A stretch of 50,319 nt of DNA from Candidatus Kuenenia stuttgartensis (GTDB taxonomy: Bacteria > Planctomycetota > Planctomycetia > Gemmatales > Gemmataceae). The stretch spans positions 1-50,319 of the forward strand of contig CAMDHK010000005.1 in NCBI GenBank assembly GCA_945897965.1, in the 5' to 3' direction. The position numbers and the translations under genes were made by a program. Under the pieces are notes generated by a model. That model had not been told where the DNA came from and made no database searches. It was given only the letters and a program-made list of their open reading frames with translations. This document shows, piece after piece, positions 1-8,820 of this stretch. Every line of letters begins with the position of its first letter. Positions within the stretch are counted from its first letter, which is position 1.

Positions 1-1
1 C

Positions 2-499
2 TATCAGATTCAGCTTGATCCCCCAGGCTCAGAGAGGCTGTTTAGGTTGGAATCTGAAGATTCCCTGCGCGAACGAATGGGGCAGGAAAAGAAATCAGTC
101 GATCAACTCGAACGCTTGGTTTTTCCTTCCGATGTTGTACTTAGTAACAAGAAATATGATTATCAATGGCGTAATAATAATTGGGCCAAGCATGACCGAA
201 AAGTTGAACCTTATTATCTTACCTACGACAGGCTTTTCTTTCAGGAAATCAACAGCGAAAGATATGGCTGGGATTTGGGCGCGGTCCAACCGTTTGTCTC
301 TACCCTTACTTTCTTCTTTGATTTTGTGACTTTGCCTTATCACATGGCAACCGATCCTTTCCGCAGGTATGACAGTAGCTCGGGCTATTGCCTACCAGGT
401 GATCCAGTTCCTTACATGTGGTATCCACCTAATGTTAGCGTGACAGGTTCCGTATCTGAACTGCTTACCATTGCTTTGCTGATTGCAGTGTTCCCTTAA
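2..499 (+). CDS. C-terminal part of a planctomycete-type hypothetical protein (5' truncated)
   Basis: The reading frame is open from the window's left edge to a TAA at 497-499, so this is the last ~165 codons of a longer gene; the first in-frame start-like codon (TTG at 47) is probably internal. The visible protein is rich in Tyr, Phe, Trp and Pro, with a basic stretch (NKKYDYQWRNNNWAKHDRK), then YDRLFFQEINSERYGWD, a phenylalanine-rich hydrophobic stretch (FVSTLTFFFDFVTLPYH) and a second hydrophobic segment at the very C-terminus (LTIALLIAVFP). I recognise the style from conserved planctomycete hypotheticals but no function. The hydrophobic segments suggest membrane association. A strong hairpin terminator follows 17 nt after the stop. 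The gene is convergent with the M16 peptidase gene. Confidence 0.7.
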   Translation, partial: YQIQLDPPGSERLFRLESEDSLRERMGQEKKSVDQLERLVFPSDVVLSNKKYDYQWRNNNWAKHDRKVEPYYLTYDRLFFQEINSERYGWDLGAVQPFVSTLTFFFDFVTLPYHMATDPFRRYDSSSGYCLPGDPVPYMWYPPNVSVTGSVSELLTIALLIAVFP

Positions 500-515
500 A
501 GGATTCGATTTAAAT

Positions 516-548
516 AAAAAAGGAGTGGCTAATGCCACTCCTTTTTTT
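516..548. terminator. Bidirectional intrinsic terminator
   Basis: An 8-bp perfect stem GGAGTGGC / GCCACTCC (522-529 and 534-541) closes a TAAT loop. It is flanked by A6 on the left (516-521) and T7 on the right (542-548). It lies between two convergent genes and has a U-run for both strands, so it should stop transcription of the left-edge gene and of the M16 peptidase gene. Confidence 0.9.
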
Positions 549-570
549 GTTTGATAGTGGGCAGAAAACA

Positions 571-3306
571 TCAGTTCTTTTTGTTAAAATCACCTGCCCA
601 GATGGTAATCATTTTGTCAGCAGTAATATGCTTTTTGAAAGCATCTACCACTTCCTTCGAGGTTAGATTCTTGATTTTTAGTTCAAGAGTCTTGTAGAAT
701 TCCATGGATCGGTTGGCTGCTAAGTTTTCTGCAAGGATTGAGGCTAATCTTGAATCCGTGGTTCTTTCGATTTTCATCTGAGCGAGAAAAGCTTTTTGGC
801 CTTCTGCAAATTCAGTGGCATCGATTCCAGCCTCTACGAATTTTTTGATTTCATCAAAAACCGCAATATCTACATTCTTTATTTTCGAAGGGTTGCAACT
901 TGCCATCACCGTAAACCGGGCTGATGAGTCTTCTGCATCTGCATCAAGGCCGGAGCGGACGCCATAAGCAAGGCCTTCCTTCTGGCGCACACGGTTTCCA
1001 AGCCTAGAGCTTAAGCTACCGCTGCCGATGATGAAATCTGCCATTGCCAGGCCGACAAAGTCAGGGTCTGAATCCTTGAGAGGAAAAACAATGCCCGACA
1101 TGAACATTGCGTTTTCCTTATCTGGGGTATCGATTACAAGTTTTTCACCTTTGTCAGCAGTCTTAGCGATAGTTTCAATTTTCTTGAAAGCCACTTTGGA
1201 TTTTAGATCTAATATTTTCTTTGCGTGTTCTGAAACGCTCTGGGGTTCGAAGTCACCAACAACAACAACTTCAGCCTCACCTACGCCAAAGATGTTTTTG
1301 TAAAGATCTTTGACATCTTCGATAGTGAGTTTATTAAGTCGTTCAGCAGATTCTTCGAAAGTTGGAGTGTATCGAACATCTGTAGGAAGGTGCGGTGAGA
1401 GTTTCCTTTGTAAGAGACGGTTTGCCAGAGCCCCTGGTTCGGTTTTATTCTTTTCAAGAAGGTCTTTGGATTGCCTCTTGATGATTTCTAATTCTTCTGA
1501 AGAGAAAGCTGGTTCGTGCAATACTTCATGCAGAAGTGTGAGCACGCCATTGACCGCATCTTTTCTGCAAAGAATAGAAATTTGCAACTCGCCTGCGGAG
1601 CCACTGATGCGCCACTGTGCCTGAAGCTTGGCCATCGTGTCATCAATTTCTTGTCTGGTTTTCTTTTGCGTTCCACGGGTTAAAAGTAGGGGCATGATGG
1701 CAGCAGCGGTATTCTTTCCCGCCAGATCTTTGTCATTGCCAAAATGAATGTTGATTAAAAGACTAACCACTTGGTTACGGGTCTTTTTGGGAAGATAAGC
1801 GTATTTCACAGTGGGAGACAAAGTGCCAAGGGTGGTGGTTTGAATGATATTTTCAACGGAGGGGTCGAAAAATTCCCCCTGTGCCATGACTTGCCCACCT
1901 TTGTAATCTTTAAGCAGAGCATTTAGGTCAGGAGAAGCAGGGATTTTAATACGCTCTGCTTTATCGGTGGGGTAATAGGTTCCAACCGTGCTATTGTTTG
2001 CAGTGAGGTAAGTTTGAGCAACGCGTTGAACATCTTCAGGCGTAACCTTGGTGATTAGATCTCTGAAGAGGAAGAATAGGCGCCAATCGCCTTTTGCGGC
2101 CCAATCACTTAGAGAAATTCCAATTCGATTGCTATCGGACATCAATAAACTGCGGGATCGGGCAAATTTAGTTTTAGCTCTTTCGACTTCTGTTTTATCA
2201 ACGGGCGAGGCACGGAATTTATCGATCGTTTCTAGTAATAAGGATCGTGTTTTGTCGATATCTGCGGTGCCATCAACACTTGCCATGATTTCAAATACAC
2301 CTGGGTCGTGCCAACCAAAAGCATAACCAGAAACGCTGGTAGCAACTTTTCCCAAGACCATGGTTTTGTAAAGGATGCCTGAGGGTTGGCTGGTAAGAAC
2401 TTCTTCTAGGATTTCGAGGGCAGCGAAATCCGGGTGGGAGCTTGAAGGTGTGTGATAAACAACACCAACAGCGCCAACTTTGCCTACGCGCCTTAACACT
2501 ACTTGCCTCTGTCCATCTTGTGGAGGCTCTTCGGTGTAAGTTAATTCAAGTGGGGCTTCAGGCTTTTGGATTGACCCAAAGTATTTTTCAATCAACCCTA
2601 GAGCCTGTTCTTTTTTAAAATTGCCAGCAATCACCAGCATAATATTGTCGATGCGGTAATACTTTTTGTAAAAACCTTGAAGCTTATCAATTGGAACTCT
2701 TTCGATATCTGCTCGGTTGCCAATGGTGGACTTGCCATAATTGTGCCAATCATAAGCAGCGGAAAGCATGCGTTGACTAAGAATTCCAACGGGATCATTT
2801 TCGCCACGCTCGAACTCATTTCGTACAACGGTCATTTCCGAAAGCAAATCTTCCCTGCGGATAAAGCTGTTGAACAAACGGTCTGCTTCGAGTCGGATAG
2901 CAAATTCAAGATTATCGCCTTCACTGGAGAGTGTTTCGAAGTAATTGGTACGATCCACCCAAGTGGTACCATTCATAATTGCGCCACGATCCTTCAATGC
3001 CTTCGGAATATCGGGGTGAAGTTTCGTACCTTTGAAAACCATATGTTCAAGAAGGTGAGCCATACCGCCTTCGCCATAACCTTCGTGCCTAGAACCGACA
3101 AAAACGGTTGCATTAACAGTGACTTTAGAAGTGGAAGGATCAGGGTAAAGAAGAATTTTCAGCCCATTAGCCATCTTGTATTCGGTGATATTTTCAATGG
3201 AAGTAACTTCTTTGATGGTTGATTTGGTTTCTTGAGCAAAAGCTGAAAGCAAACCTATTTGGGAAGTAAGCATTGAAAGCACAACCATAAAAAAAGTCCT
3301 TGTCAT
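571..3306 (-). CDS. Secreted M16-family zinc metallopeptidase (two-lobed, pitrilysin/processing-peptidase type)
   Basis: This 911-residue protein has a Sec signal peptide (about residues 1-24, ending SAFAQ) and acts outside the cytoplasm. The N-terminal M16 lobe carries the inverted zinc motif HLLEH (His84, catalytic Glu87, His88). The third ligand, Glu164, sits 76 residues downstream in VRNEFERGEND, the normal spacing, so the site looks complete. The C-terminal lobe lacks a zinc motif but keeps the substrate-binding LAYGVRSG signature, as expected for the inactive half of a clam-shell M16 enzyme. Length fits fused two-lobe members. The ATG at 3306 is preceded by AAGGAG at good spacing. M16 enzymes degrade unfolded peptides; the natural substrate here is unknown. 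It stands alone between two terminators. Confidence 0.92.
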   Translation of the reverse strand: MTRTFFMVVLSMLTSQIGLLSAFAQETKSTIKEVTSIENITEYKMANGLKILLYPDPSTSKVTVNATVFVGSRHEGYGEGGMAHLLEHMVFKGTKLHPDIPKALKDRGAIMNGTTWVDRTNYFETLSSEGDNLEFAIRLEADRLFNSFIRREDLLSEMTVVRNEFERGENDPVGILSQRMLSAAYDWHNYGKSTIGNRADIERVPIDKLQGFYKKYYRIDNIMLVIAGNFKKEQALGLIEKYFGSIQKPEAPLELTYTEEPPQDGQRQVVLRRVGKVGAVGVVYHTPSSSHPDFAALEILEEVLTSQPSGILYKTMVLGKVATSVSGYAFGWHDPGVFEIMASVDGTADIDKTRSLLLETIDKFRASPVDKTEVERAKTKFARSRSLLMSDSNRIGISLSDWAAKGDWRLFFLFRDLITKVTPEDVQRVAQTYLTANNSTVGTYYPTDKAERIKIPASPDLNALLKDYKGGQVMAQGEFFDPSVENIIQTTTLGTLSPTVKYAYLPKKTRNQVVSLLINIHFGNDKDLAGKNTAAAIMPLLLTRGTQKKTRQEIDDTMAKLQAQWRISGSAGELQISILCRKDAVNGVLTLLHEVLHEPAFSSEELEIIKRQSKDLLEKNKTEPGALANRLLQRKLSPHLPTDVRYTPTFEESAERLNKLTIEDVKDLYKNIFGVGEAEVVVVGDFEPQSVSEHAKKILDLKSKVAFKKIETIAKTADKGEKLVIDTPDKENAMFMSGIVFPLKDSDPDFVGLAMADFIIGSGSLSSRLGNRVRQKEGLAYGVRSGLDADAEDSSARFTVMASCNPSKIKNVDIAVFDEIKKFVEAGIDATEFAEGQKAFLAQMKIERTTDSRLASILAENLAANRSMEFYKTLELKIKNLTSKEVVDAFKKHITADKMITIWAGDFNKKN

Positions 3307-3326
3307 TGAAATCTCCTTTTAAACAA

Positions 3327-3353
3327 ATACTGCAGACGATAAGTCTGCAGTAT
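3327..3353 (-). terminator. Probable terminator of the PQQ-propeller gene
   Basis: An 11-bp perfect inverted repeat ATACTGCAGAC / GTCTGCAGTAT (3327-3337 and 3343-3353) has a 5-nt loop. On the minus strand it is followed by TTGTTT, a short U-rich run. It lies between the stop of the PQQ gene and the ribosome binding site of the M16 gene, so it could also act as a partial attenuator. Confidence 0.65.
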
Positions 3354-3393
3354 ATAGGTTGAGGCCAGTTTTGATAAATACTAAAAGCTTAGA

Positions 3394-4680
3394 TCAGTTG
3401 ACTGCCCCTTTTGCAGAAACATCGTAGCACCAAAGGGTATCTTTTTCCTTAAGGTAAAGTTTTCCGCCAATAACAACGGGATGATTCCAACTGTTATTGG
3501 TGGAGTTGGGGATTTTGAACGAGCCCTTCTCTACATAGCCCTTGGGGGAAGCCTCAACGAGGGCTACTATGCCATTGTCGTAACGAATGTAAAGATGCCC
3601 GTCCGCAAAAACCATGGAAGCAGAGCCTTTGCCTGCTTCGCGGTTTTCAGGCTTAGGCCTTTTCCAAAGAACTTTACCAGTAGCGACTTCAGCGCATTGT
3701 GGGTTACCTGAATCATCACGATCGCTGAAAATAAAATCCCCGATTTTGATAACGCCCCCGTGCTTGTTGGTTAAGTCCTTGCTGAAATAAACTTCACTTG
3801 CCTCAATGCCCTTAGCGGATTTGGTAAGCTGAACCAATCCTGCGCCACGCCCGTAACCAGCAGCAGCGTAGACTTTATCGTTAAAAGGAATGGGGGTTGG
3901 AATGTTGGCAGTGTTGGATTTAAATTTTGCAGGATCATTGCCGTATTTCCAGGCAACCTTTCCGGTTTTTGCTTCAATCCCTACAAGTTCATTGGAAAGA
4001 AGTTGCACATAGAATTTGTCATTGCCAATTGTGGAAATAACGATGGAGGAATAGCCAGCGGTCTGATCCAGTGGGCAAGCCCAGACCGTGGCGCCTGTAG
4101 CTTTATTTAAAGCGACAACAGTATTATCTTTGCCACCGGGGGTACAAATAAGGTTGGCGCCATCGATGAGTGGTGATTCGGTATAGTTCCAGCCGCCTGA
4201 TTTTCCGCCAAAATCCTTATTAAAGTTTTTTCTCCAAACTTCTTTGCCATCGGCTGCATTAAGACAGACGAGGTCACCAAATTGACCAAGTGCATAAACC
4301 TTGCCATCTGAAAAGCATGGTGTGCAACGGGTACCCGAATAATTGCCGCCTTCCTTGCCAACCATGGTTTGCCAAAGTAATTTGCCTGAAGCACGATCAA
4401 GGCCGAATACATAGGAAGATTTCTCGGTCTTTATATCGCCCATAGTGAAGATTTTATCAGCAACGGTGCTGATGCTAGAAAACCCATCGCCAAGTTTTTC
4501 TGTTTTCCAAAGAAGTTTTGGGCCAGTCTTGGGCCAATCTTTTAAAAGATTCTTATCAGTAGAAATGGCATCGCGATTGTTGCCTCTGAATTGCTTCCAA
4601 TCTGTGGAGTCTACTGGGGTTTGCCCCAAGCTAACTTGGACAGTAAAGAATAGAATGCTGGAACATAGAAACGATCTCAT
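3394..4680 (-). CDS. Secreted PQQ-like beta-propeller repeat protein
   Basis: A 428-residue protein with a Sec signal peptide (about residues 1-19, ending SLGQ). Directly after it comes the WKQFRGNNRDAIS motif that opens many planctomycete PQQ-like propeller proteins (usual form WPQFRGPNRDG). The rest is a series of WD/PQQ-type blades with recurring patterns such as ASGKLLWQT, ADGKEVWRK, KTGKVAWKY and ATGKVLWKR. These match the BamB/quinoprotein dehydrogenase-like fold. I see no dehydrogenase or kinase domain attached, so a structural or binding role in the envelope is more likely than PQQ-dependent catalysis; that is inference. The ATG at 4680 is preceded by an AAGGGG Shine-Dalgarno. It is monocistronic. 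Confidence 0.88.
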   Translation of the reverse strand: MRSFLCSSILFFTVQVSLGQTPVDSTDWKQFRGNNRDAISTDKNLLKDWPKTGPKLLWKTEKLGDGFSSISTVADKIFTMGDIKTEKSSYVFGLDRASGKLLWQTMVGKEGGNYSGTRCTPCFSDGKVYALGQFGDLVCLNAADGKEVWRKNFNKDFGGKSGGWNYTESPLIDGANLICTPGGKDNTVVALNKATGATVWACPLDQTAGYSSIVISTIGNDKFYVQLLSNELVGIEAKTGKVAWKYGNDPAKFKSNTANIPTPIPFNDKVYAAAGYGRGAGLVQLTKSAKGIEASEVYFSKDLTNKHGGVIKIGDFIFSDRDDSGNPQCAEVATGKVLWKRPKPENREAGKGSASMVFADGHLYIRYDNGIVALVEASPKGYVEKGSFKIPNSTNNSWNHPVVIGGKLYLKEKDTLWCYDVSAKGAVN

Positions 4681-4771
4681 TTTGTAAACCCCTTTTCAAA
4701 CCGTGTGAGGAAAAACAGGCAGGTAGGGCGATGATAATTGTTTTGTGTCTATTAAACAAGGGGCTAATGTA

Positions 4772-4806
4772 GAAAAAAAGATCGCAGGTTAAATAGCCTG
4801 CGATCT
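4772..4806 (-). terminator. Intrinsic terminator of the small secreted-protein gene
   Basis: A 10-bp perfect stem AGATCGCAGG / CCTGCGATCT (4779-4788 and 4797-4806) has an 8-nt loop. It is preceded on the plus strand by A7 (4773-4779), which is a U-run on the minus strand, and lies 20 nt beyond the stop of the 4827-5381 gene. Confidence 0.88.
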
Positions 4807-4826
4807 AAAGTCATGATTAGCAAAAG

Positions 4827-5381
4827 TTAATTCTTTTTCTTGGCACCCGGTTTGTTGTCTGGATTGGGTGATCCATCTTTACCTGTCACCATGATCATGC
4901 TTGCAAATGTTTTATTTTCCTGCTTTGCAAGTGATATTATGACTAAATGCCCCGGGATAATGTTTTCAGGTTTAGCTTCATATCCTGGAAGATTAGGATT
5001 GCTACCTTTGAGTTTTTTCAGATCTTGTTGTGTGTAGACTTTGATATTTCCTTTGTCATCGAAAGCTTCAACTGGTTCTTTGAAACGGAACTTTGTGGTT
5101 TCTTTGATCGGGATTTCCAGTTCTTTCCAGTCATTTACTGCTGGTGCATTTTTACCTTTATTTGCAGGCAGATTGTTGGGTGCTTTTGGGCTATGAATTT
5201 GAATAATGATGGATTTCTCGGTTGGTTCAGAAGCCACTTTACCTATGATTGTACTTCCAGTTACCTTTGAAATGTCAATCCGATCTAACGGAGTTTTATT
5301 TTTCTTGGCATCTTGCCCTAGAGCAGAAAAAGAAATAAATGAGATGCAAAGTAATACAAAGGAGCAAAGTTTAAGATACAT
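4827..5381 (-). CDS. Small secreted hypothetical protein, lysine-rich C-terminus
   Basis: A 184-residue protein with a clear Sec signal peptide (about residues 1-22, ending SALGQ). No catalytic motif or known domain is recognised. The mature part has a beta-strand-like stretch (STIIGKVASEPTEKSIIIQI), a middle part reading LEIPIKETTKFRFKEP, a short YTQQDLKKLKG segment and a basic, Gly/Pro/Lys-rich tail ending GAKKKN. Strand-rich small secreted proteins of this kind are common in planctomycetes and may associate with the envelope, which is inference. It has its own terminator and does not seem co-transcribed with the PQQ gene. Confidence 0.8.
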   Translation of the reverse strand: MYLKLCSFVLLCISFISFSALGQDAKKNKTPLDRIDISKVTGSTIIGKVASEPTEKSIIIQIHSPKAPNNLPANKGKNAPAVNDWKELEIPIKETTKFRFKEPVEAFDDKGNIKVYTQQDLKKLKGSNPNLPGYEAKPENIIPGHLVIISLAKQENKTFASMIMVTGKDGSPNPDNKPGAKKKN

Positions 5382-5406
5382 GGTTCTACCCCGGAAAAAT
5401 GAATGA

Positions 5407-5453
5407 GCTCTTTTAGGAACTTAAAACACTAACATAGTCTACCATAAAAGAGC
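5407..5453 (-). terminator. Inverted repeat, possible terminator of the YhiN-type gene
   Basis: A 9-bp perfect inverted repeat, GCTCTTTTA / TAAAAGAGC (5407-5415 and 5445-5453), has a 29-nt spacer and lies just beyond the stop of the flavoprotein gene. On the minus strand a T-run comes about 8 nt later. The long loop makes it a weak terminator candidate; it could instead be a regulatory site for the 4827-5381 gene. Confidence 0.35.
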
Positions 5454-5461
5454 ATAAGTAC

Positions 5462-6706
5462 TTAGAAGTTTTGCTCATTTGCCTGAGATCCCGCCAAAAA
5501 GCCAGTACTCCAAGCAGCCTGGAAATTAAATCCGCCTATGGGCCCATCAAGGTCTAAAATCTCCCCTGCTAAATACAATCCCTTCTTTAGCTTGCTTTCC
5601 ATGGTCTTTGAATTCACCTCGTCAAGGCTTACTCCGCCAGTGGTTACTTCTGCCTTGGCGTACCCAAGGGTGCCTGTGATATTAACCGATTTTGATTTGA
5701 TAGAAACCACGATAGCTTTGCGCTCATCCTTGCTTATCCCTGCGCATTTTCTTTCTGGACTAAAACCGATCTGACTGAATAACCCCTCAAGAAGTCTGCG
5801 AGGCAGCAGTTCACCCAAGGCAACAGAAAGTAGTTTTTTTCCATCTGTTGATGCAAAGGATTGTAGTTTTGCTTCAAGGTCGGTTTCTTTGACTGAGGGC
5901 AGAAAATCAAGTTTTAGGGAACTATTCTTAAAGTTAGAAAGGCTGTTAAGTGCCTTGCTCACATTTAATATGACGGGCCCGGATAAACCAAAATGAGTGA
6001 AGAGGAATGAACCCCTGTCTTGCATCATAGGTTTTTCATTGAGGCATGCAGTTACCCCTACATCTGGAATGGTTACGCCACTTAATTCATGCACCCATCT
6101 TGCATCGGTTTTCAAGGGCGCCAACGCCGGTTGTGTTTCTTTTATGCTGTGGCCAAATTTCATTGCAAACTTGTATCCATCGCCTGTAGTTCCACATCCT
6201 GGGAAGGATAATCCCCCTGTGGTAAGTATTATTTTTTTTGCGTGGAAAGTTTGGAGATGGGTCTTTAAAAGAAAACTATCTTCGGAGGCATCGATATCGA
6301 GCACCGGGGTTTCCAGCACAAGTGTTGCGTTTTCATGCTTTAGCTGATTCAGAAGCGCATCTAGAACATCAAGGGCTTTGTTGCTGACCGGAAATATTTT
6401 GCCTGTGGCTTCAATCTTGGTTGCAACGCCTGCTTGATTGAAGAAGCGGATTGTTTCATCGACGCTAAATGCAGCAAGTGGAGAGTGCAGGAATTTCCCA
6501 TTATTGCCAAAAGCTTTAACGATGCCTCGATTATCGGTGTTGTGGGTGATGTTGCAGCGAGTGCCGCCTGACATAAGGATTTTGACGCCTGGCTTGCGAT
6601 TTTTTTCAAGGACAAGAGTTTTGGCGCCCGACTTTCCCGCAGAGATACCTGCCAAAAGGCCTGCAGCGCCCGCTCCAACAACAATGACATCCCAGTTCGT
6701 ATCCAT
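5462..6706 (-). CDS. FAD-dependent oxidoreductase of the HI0933/YhiN (BaiN-like) family
   Basis: A 414-residue cytosolic flavoprotein. The N-terminus has a Rossmann FAD-binding motif (VVGAGAAGLLAG, residues ~9-20) followed by the family signature GVKILMSGGTRCNITH. The C-terminus has the second family-specific FAD contact (YLAGEILDLDGPIGGFNFQAAWSTG). Length is normal for the family. Its physiological substrate is unsettled; the BaiN name comes from a proposed bile-acid reductase, which is not a likely role here. The ATG at 6704-6706 is 31 bp downstream of the phosphohexomutase stop on the same strand, so the two genes probably form an operon. Confidence 0.88.
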   Translation of the reverse strand: MDTNWDVIVVGAGAAGLLAGISAGKSGAKTLVLEKNRKPGVKILMSGGTRCNITHNTDNRGIVKAFGNNGKFLHSPLAAFSVDETIRFFNQAGVATKIEATGKIFPVSNKALDVLDALLNQLKHENATLVLETPVLDIDASEDSFLLKTHLQTFHAKKIILTTGGLSFPGCGTTGDGYKFAMKFGHSIKETQPALAPLKTDARWVHELSGVTIPDVGVTACLNEKPMMQDRGSFLFTHFGLSGPVILNVSKALNSLSNFKNSSLKLDFLPSVKETDLEAKLQSFASTDGKKLLSVALGELLPRRLLEGLFSQIGFSPERKCAGISKDERKAIVVSIKSKSVNITGTLGYAKAEVTTGGVSLDEVNSKTMESKLKKGLYLAGEILDLDGPIGGFNFQAAWSTGFLAGSQANEQNF

Positions 6707-6737
6707 AAAGTTATGCCTGCCTGCGAAAATCAGAAGA

Positions 6738-8681
6738 TCAGGATTTCAAATCAGCAGGAGTCATTCCTATGGTTTTTAAGGCTTGGGCGAAGAAGTCGGC
6801 CCCAGCTTTTTTCATCAGTTCGTTTACTTTCATGCATTCTGCCTGCCATTGTTCGTCACTCATGCCTGATGCGCGTGGCGCAGTGCAAACTTCGAGGTAG
6901 ATTTTTGCTTTGGGTTCTGTGCCGCTCGGGCGAAGGGCGATTTTTGCGAATTCTCCGCATCGATACACCAGCACATTTCGCGAGGCAGCATCTGTTTTAC
7001 TTTTGATGGGCCCAAGCTTCCCGTTGGTGTCAAGAAAATCTGTTACGGACGTTACCTCCATGCCCCCAATTGTTTTGGGTGGATTATTTCTAAGGTTATT
7101 TAGCATGGTTGTCATCAAGGCTTTGCCCTCAACGCCAGGCAATGCGATGGGCAAGCCTACATTTCGATAGTAACCAAACCTTTCAAACAATTGGTTGAGG
7201 TATTTCAAAGTGGTCGTATTGTTTCTGAAAAGATAAAGTGCCCACTCAGCAAACAGTAAGGCTGCAGCGCCTGCATCTTTGTCGCGTATTTGATCGGTGC
7301 TCAGAATACCGTGGCTCTCTTCGGATGCGATGACGAAGTCACTTGGGGCCCCGGTAACATGGGAGTACTTGCCGGTACTTTCAAGTTGCCAAAGAACCTC
7401 GGAAACATATTTGAAGCCAACCAGCAGATCATCAAGAACTTGAACATTAAAATGTTTTGCGATCCTGCTGATCATGCCCGTAGTGACTTCTGTTTTGACA
7501 ACAATAGCCTTTGGGCTAAGTTTTTTATTTTGGGCCATCATCTCGAGTTTAAAGCATGTTGAAATGGCAGCGATTTCGTTGCCGTTAACATAACGCCAGC
7601 CCCCTTGATCATCAGGAATCATGGCGCCCAAGCGGTCGGCATCTGGATCGGTAGCAAGAAGAAGGTGTGCGTTGTGGGCTTTTGCAACAACTTCAGCTCG
7701 GTCGAGGCATTCTGGTATTTCTGGGTTGGGGGTTTTGGTGACATTTGGAAACTGGCCATCCGGAGACATTTGTTCTGGAACAGGAATGACATTAAATCCT
7801 TCCTTTTGCAGTATTTCCATGCTTGTCATAGATCCCACGCCATGAAGCGGGCTAAACACAACCTTGAAGGGTTCATCTTTCTTTGGTGAGGGAATTAAAC
7901 GTTGAGCGCAGCAAAGGGAAATGTATTCTTTGTGTGGCTCTTCAGAAATAAATTGGATGAAGTTCTTTTTTACAGCTTCTTCCCATGGCATGGTGTGGAT
8001 GTCTTGAACCAAGTCGACGAGGTCTGCCATGATCTGATCATTAGGCGGGACGGGTTGACCACCTCGTTCATCGTAGAATTTTCCACCGTTGTCATCAGGG
8101 GGATTATGCGAGGCCGAGATATTCAGCCCTCCTTGAGCTTTTAAAAGCCGGATGGAGAATGATAATTCTGGTGTGGCAATATAATGATTGCTAGTTAAGG
8201 GAAGGGTGTAGGTATAGATACCGTTGGCTGCATAAACTCTGGCTGCATAAGCAGCAAGTTCTTTCGAGGAAAGATTCAGGGCAGGGTTGGGTAGGTTTGG
8301 GTTATATTGTTTTCGCTTATCCATGAAACAGCGCACATCATAAGCTAATGCCACATGTATTTTTTTAAGATCAGGGAATTGATGTTTGAGGTATTCGCAA
8401 TGGCCTTGAACAGATGCGCCCAAAGTCCAAAGATTCATGCGGTTGGGGCCGACCCCTACAGGGCCTCTTCTGCCACCGGTGCCGAAAGGGAGAATCTGAG
8501 AAAAGCGATCTAGAAGCCCGGCCCATTTCTTCTCTGAAATCAAATATTCGATTTGGGGGCGGTACTCTTTGAATTCTTCATGGGTAAGCCATAGCTCTAG
8601 GTTATGTAATGCTTGTTTCTTGATATCTTCAGGAGCCTCTAGCGATAAAATTGATTCTTGTACTAAAGCGGACAATGGCAT
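6738..8681 (-). CDS. Phospho-sugar mutase (alpha-D-phosphohexomutase superfamily; phosphoglucomutase/phosphomannomutase)
   Basis: A 647-residue cytosolic enzyme that moves phosphate between C1 and C6 of a hexose through a phosphoserine. All four hallmark loops are present: the active-site serine loop (NISASHNPPDDNGGKFYD), the Mg-binding loop (ATDPDADRLGAM), the sugar-binding loop (ASEESHGILSTDQ) and the phosphate-binding loop near the C-terminus (LRPSGTEPKAKIYLEV). It is longer than the classical 450-550 residues because of a ~60-residue N-terminal helical extension and inserts, as in the PgcA-like group. Glucose versus mannose specificity cannot be settled from motifs. It is the first gene of a two-gene minus-strand unit with the YhiN-type flavoprotein. 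AGGATG lies 7 nt before the ATG. Confidence 0.9.
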   Translation of the reverse strand: MPLSALVQESILSLEAPEDIKKQALHNLELWLTHEEFKEYRPQIEYLISEKKWAGLLDRFSQILPFGTGGRRGPVGVGPNRMNLWTLGASVQGHCEYLKHQFPDLKKIHVALAYDVRCFMDKRKQYNPNLPNPALNLSSKELAAYAARVYAANGIYTYTLPLTSNHYIATPELSFSIRLLKAQGGLNISASHNPPDDNGGKFYDERGGQPVPPNDQIMADLVDLVQDIHTMPWEEAVKKNFIQFISEEPHKEYISLCCAQRLIPSPKKDEPFKVVFSPLHGVGSMTSMEILQKEGFNVIPVPEQMSPDGQFPNVTKTPNPEIPECLDRAEVVAKAHNAHLLLATDPDADRLGAMIPDDQGGWRYVNGNEIAAISTCFKLEMMAQNKKLSPKAIVVKTEVTTGMISRIAKHFNVQVLDDLLVGFKYVSEVLWQLESTGKYSHVTGAPSDFVIASEESHGILSTDQIRDKDAGAAALLFAEWALYLFRNNTTTLKYLNQLFERFGYYRNVGLPIALPGVEGKALMTTMLNNLRNNPPKTIGGMEVTSVTDFLDTNGKLGPIKSKTDAASRNVLVYRCGEFAKIALRPSGTEPKAKIYLEVCTAPRASGMSDEQWQAECMKVNELMKKAGADFFAQALKTIGMTPADLKS

Positions 8682-8793
8682 TGGTTACATCCTAGAATAA
8701 AATAATGAAGTAAATCCCGTTAACCCCACCTGTAAAAGTGATAATCTAGACAGTGTGGACAATTATTGCAATTGGAACTCCCAGAGTGCGTTT

Positions 8794-8805
8794 AACTTAT
8801 CCTAG
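8794..8805 (+). promoter_or_regulatory. Upstream 12-mer shared with lipA (possible -10 region)
   Basis: AACTTATCCTAG lies 15 nt before the mnmG start, and the identical 12-mer occurs before lipA (28526-28537). TATCCT could act as a -10 hexamer; no good -35 hexamer sits at the usual distance. Support is only the repeat and its position. Confidence 0.3.
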
Positions 8806-8820
8806 GAATGGCCTTAAACC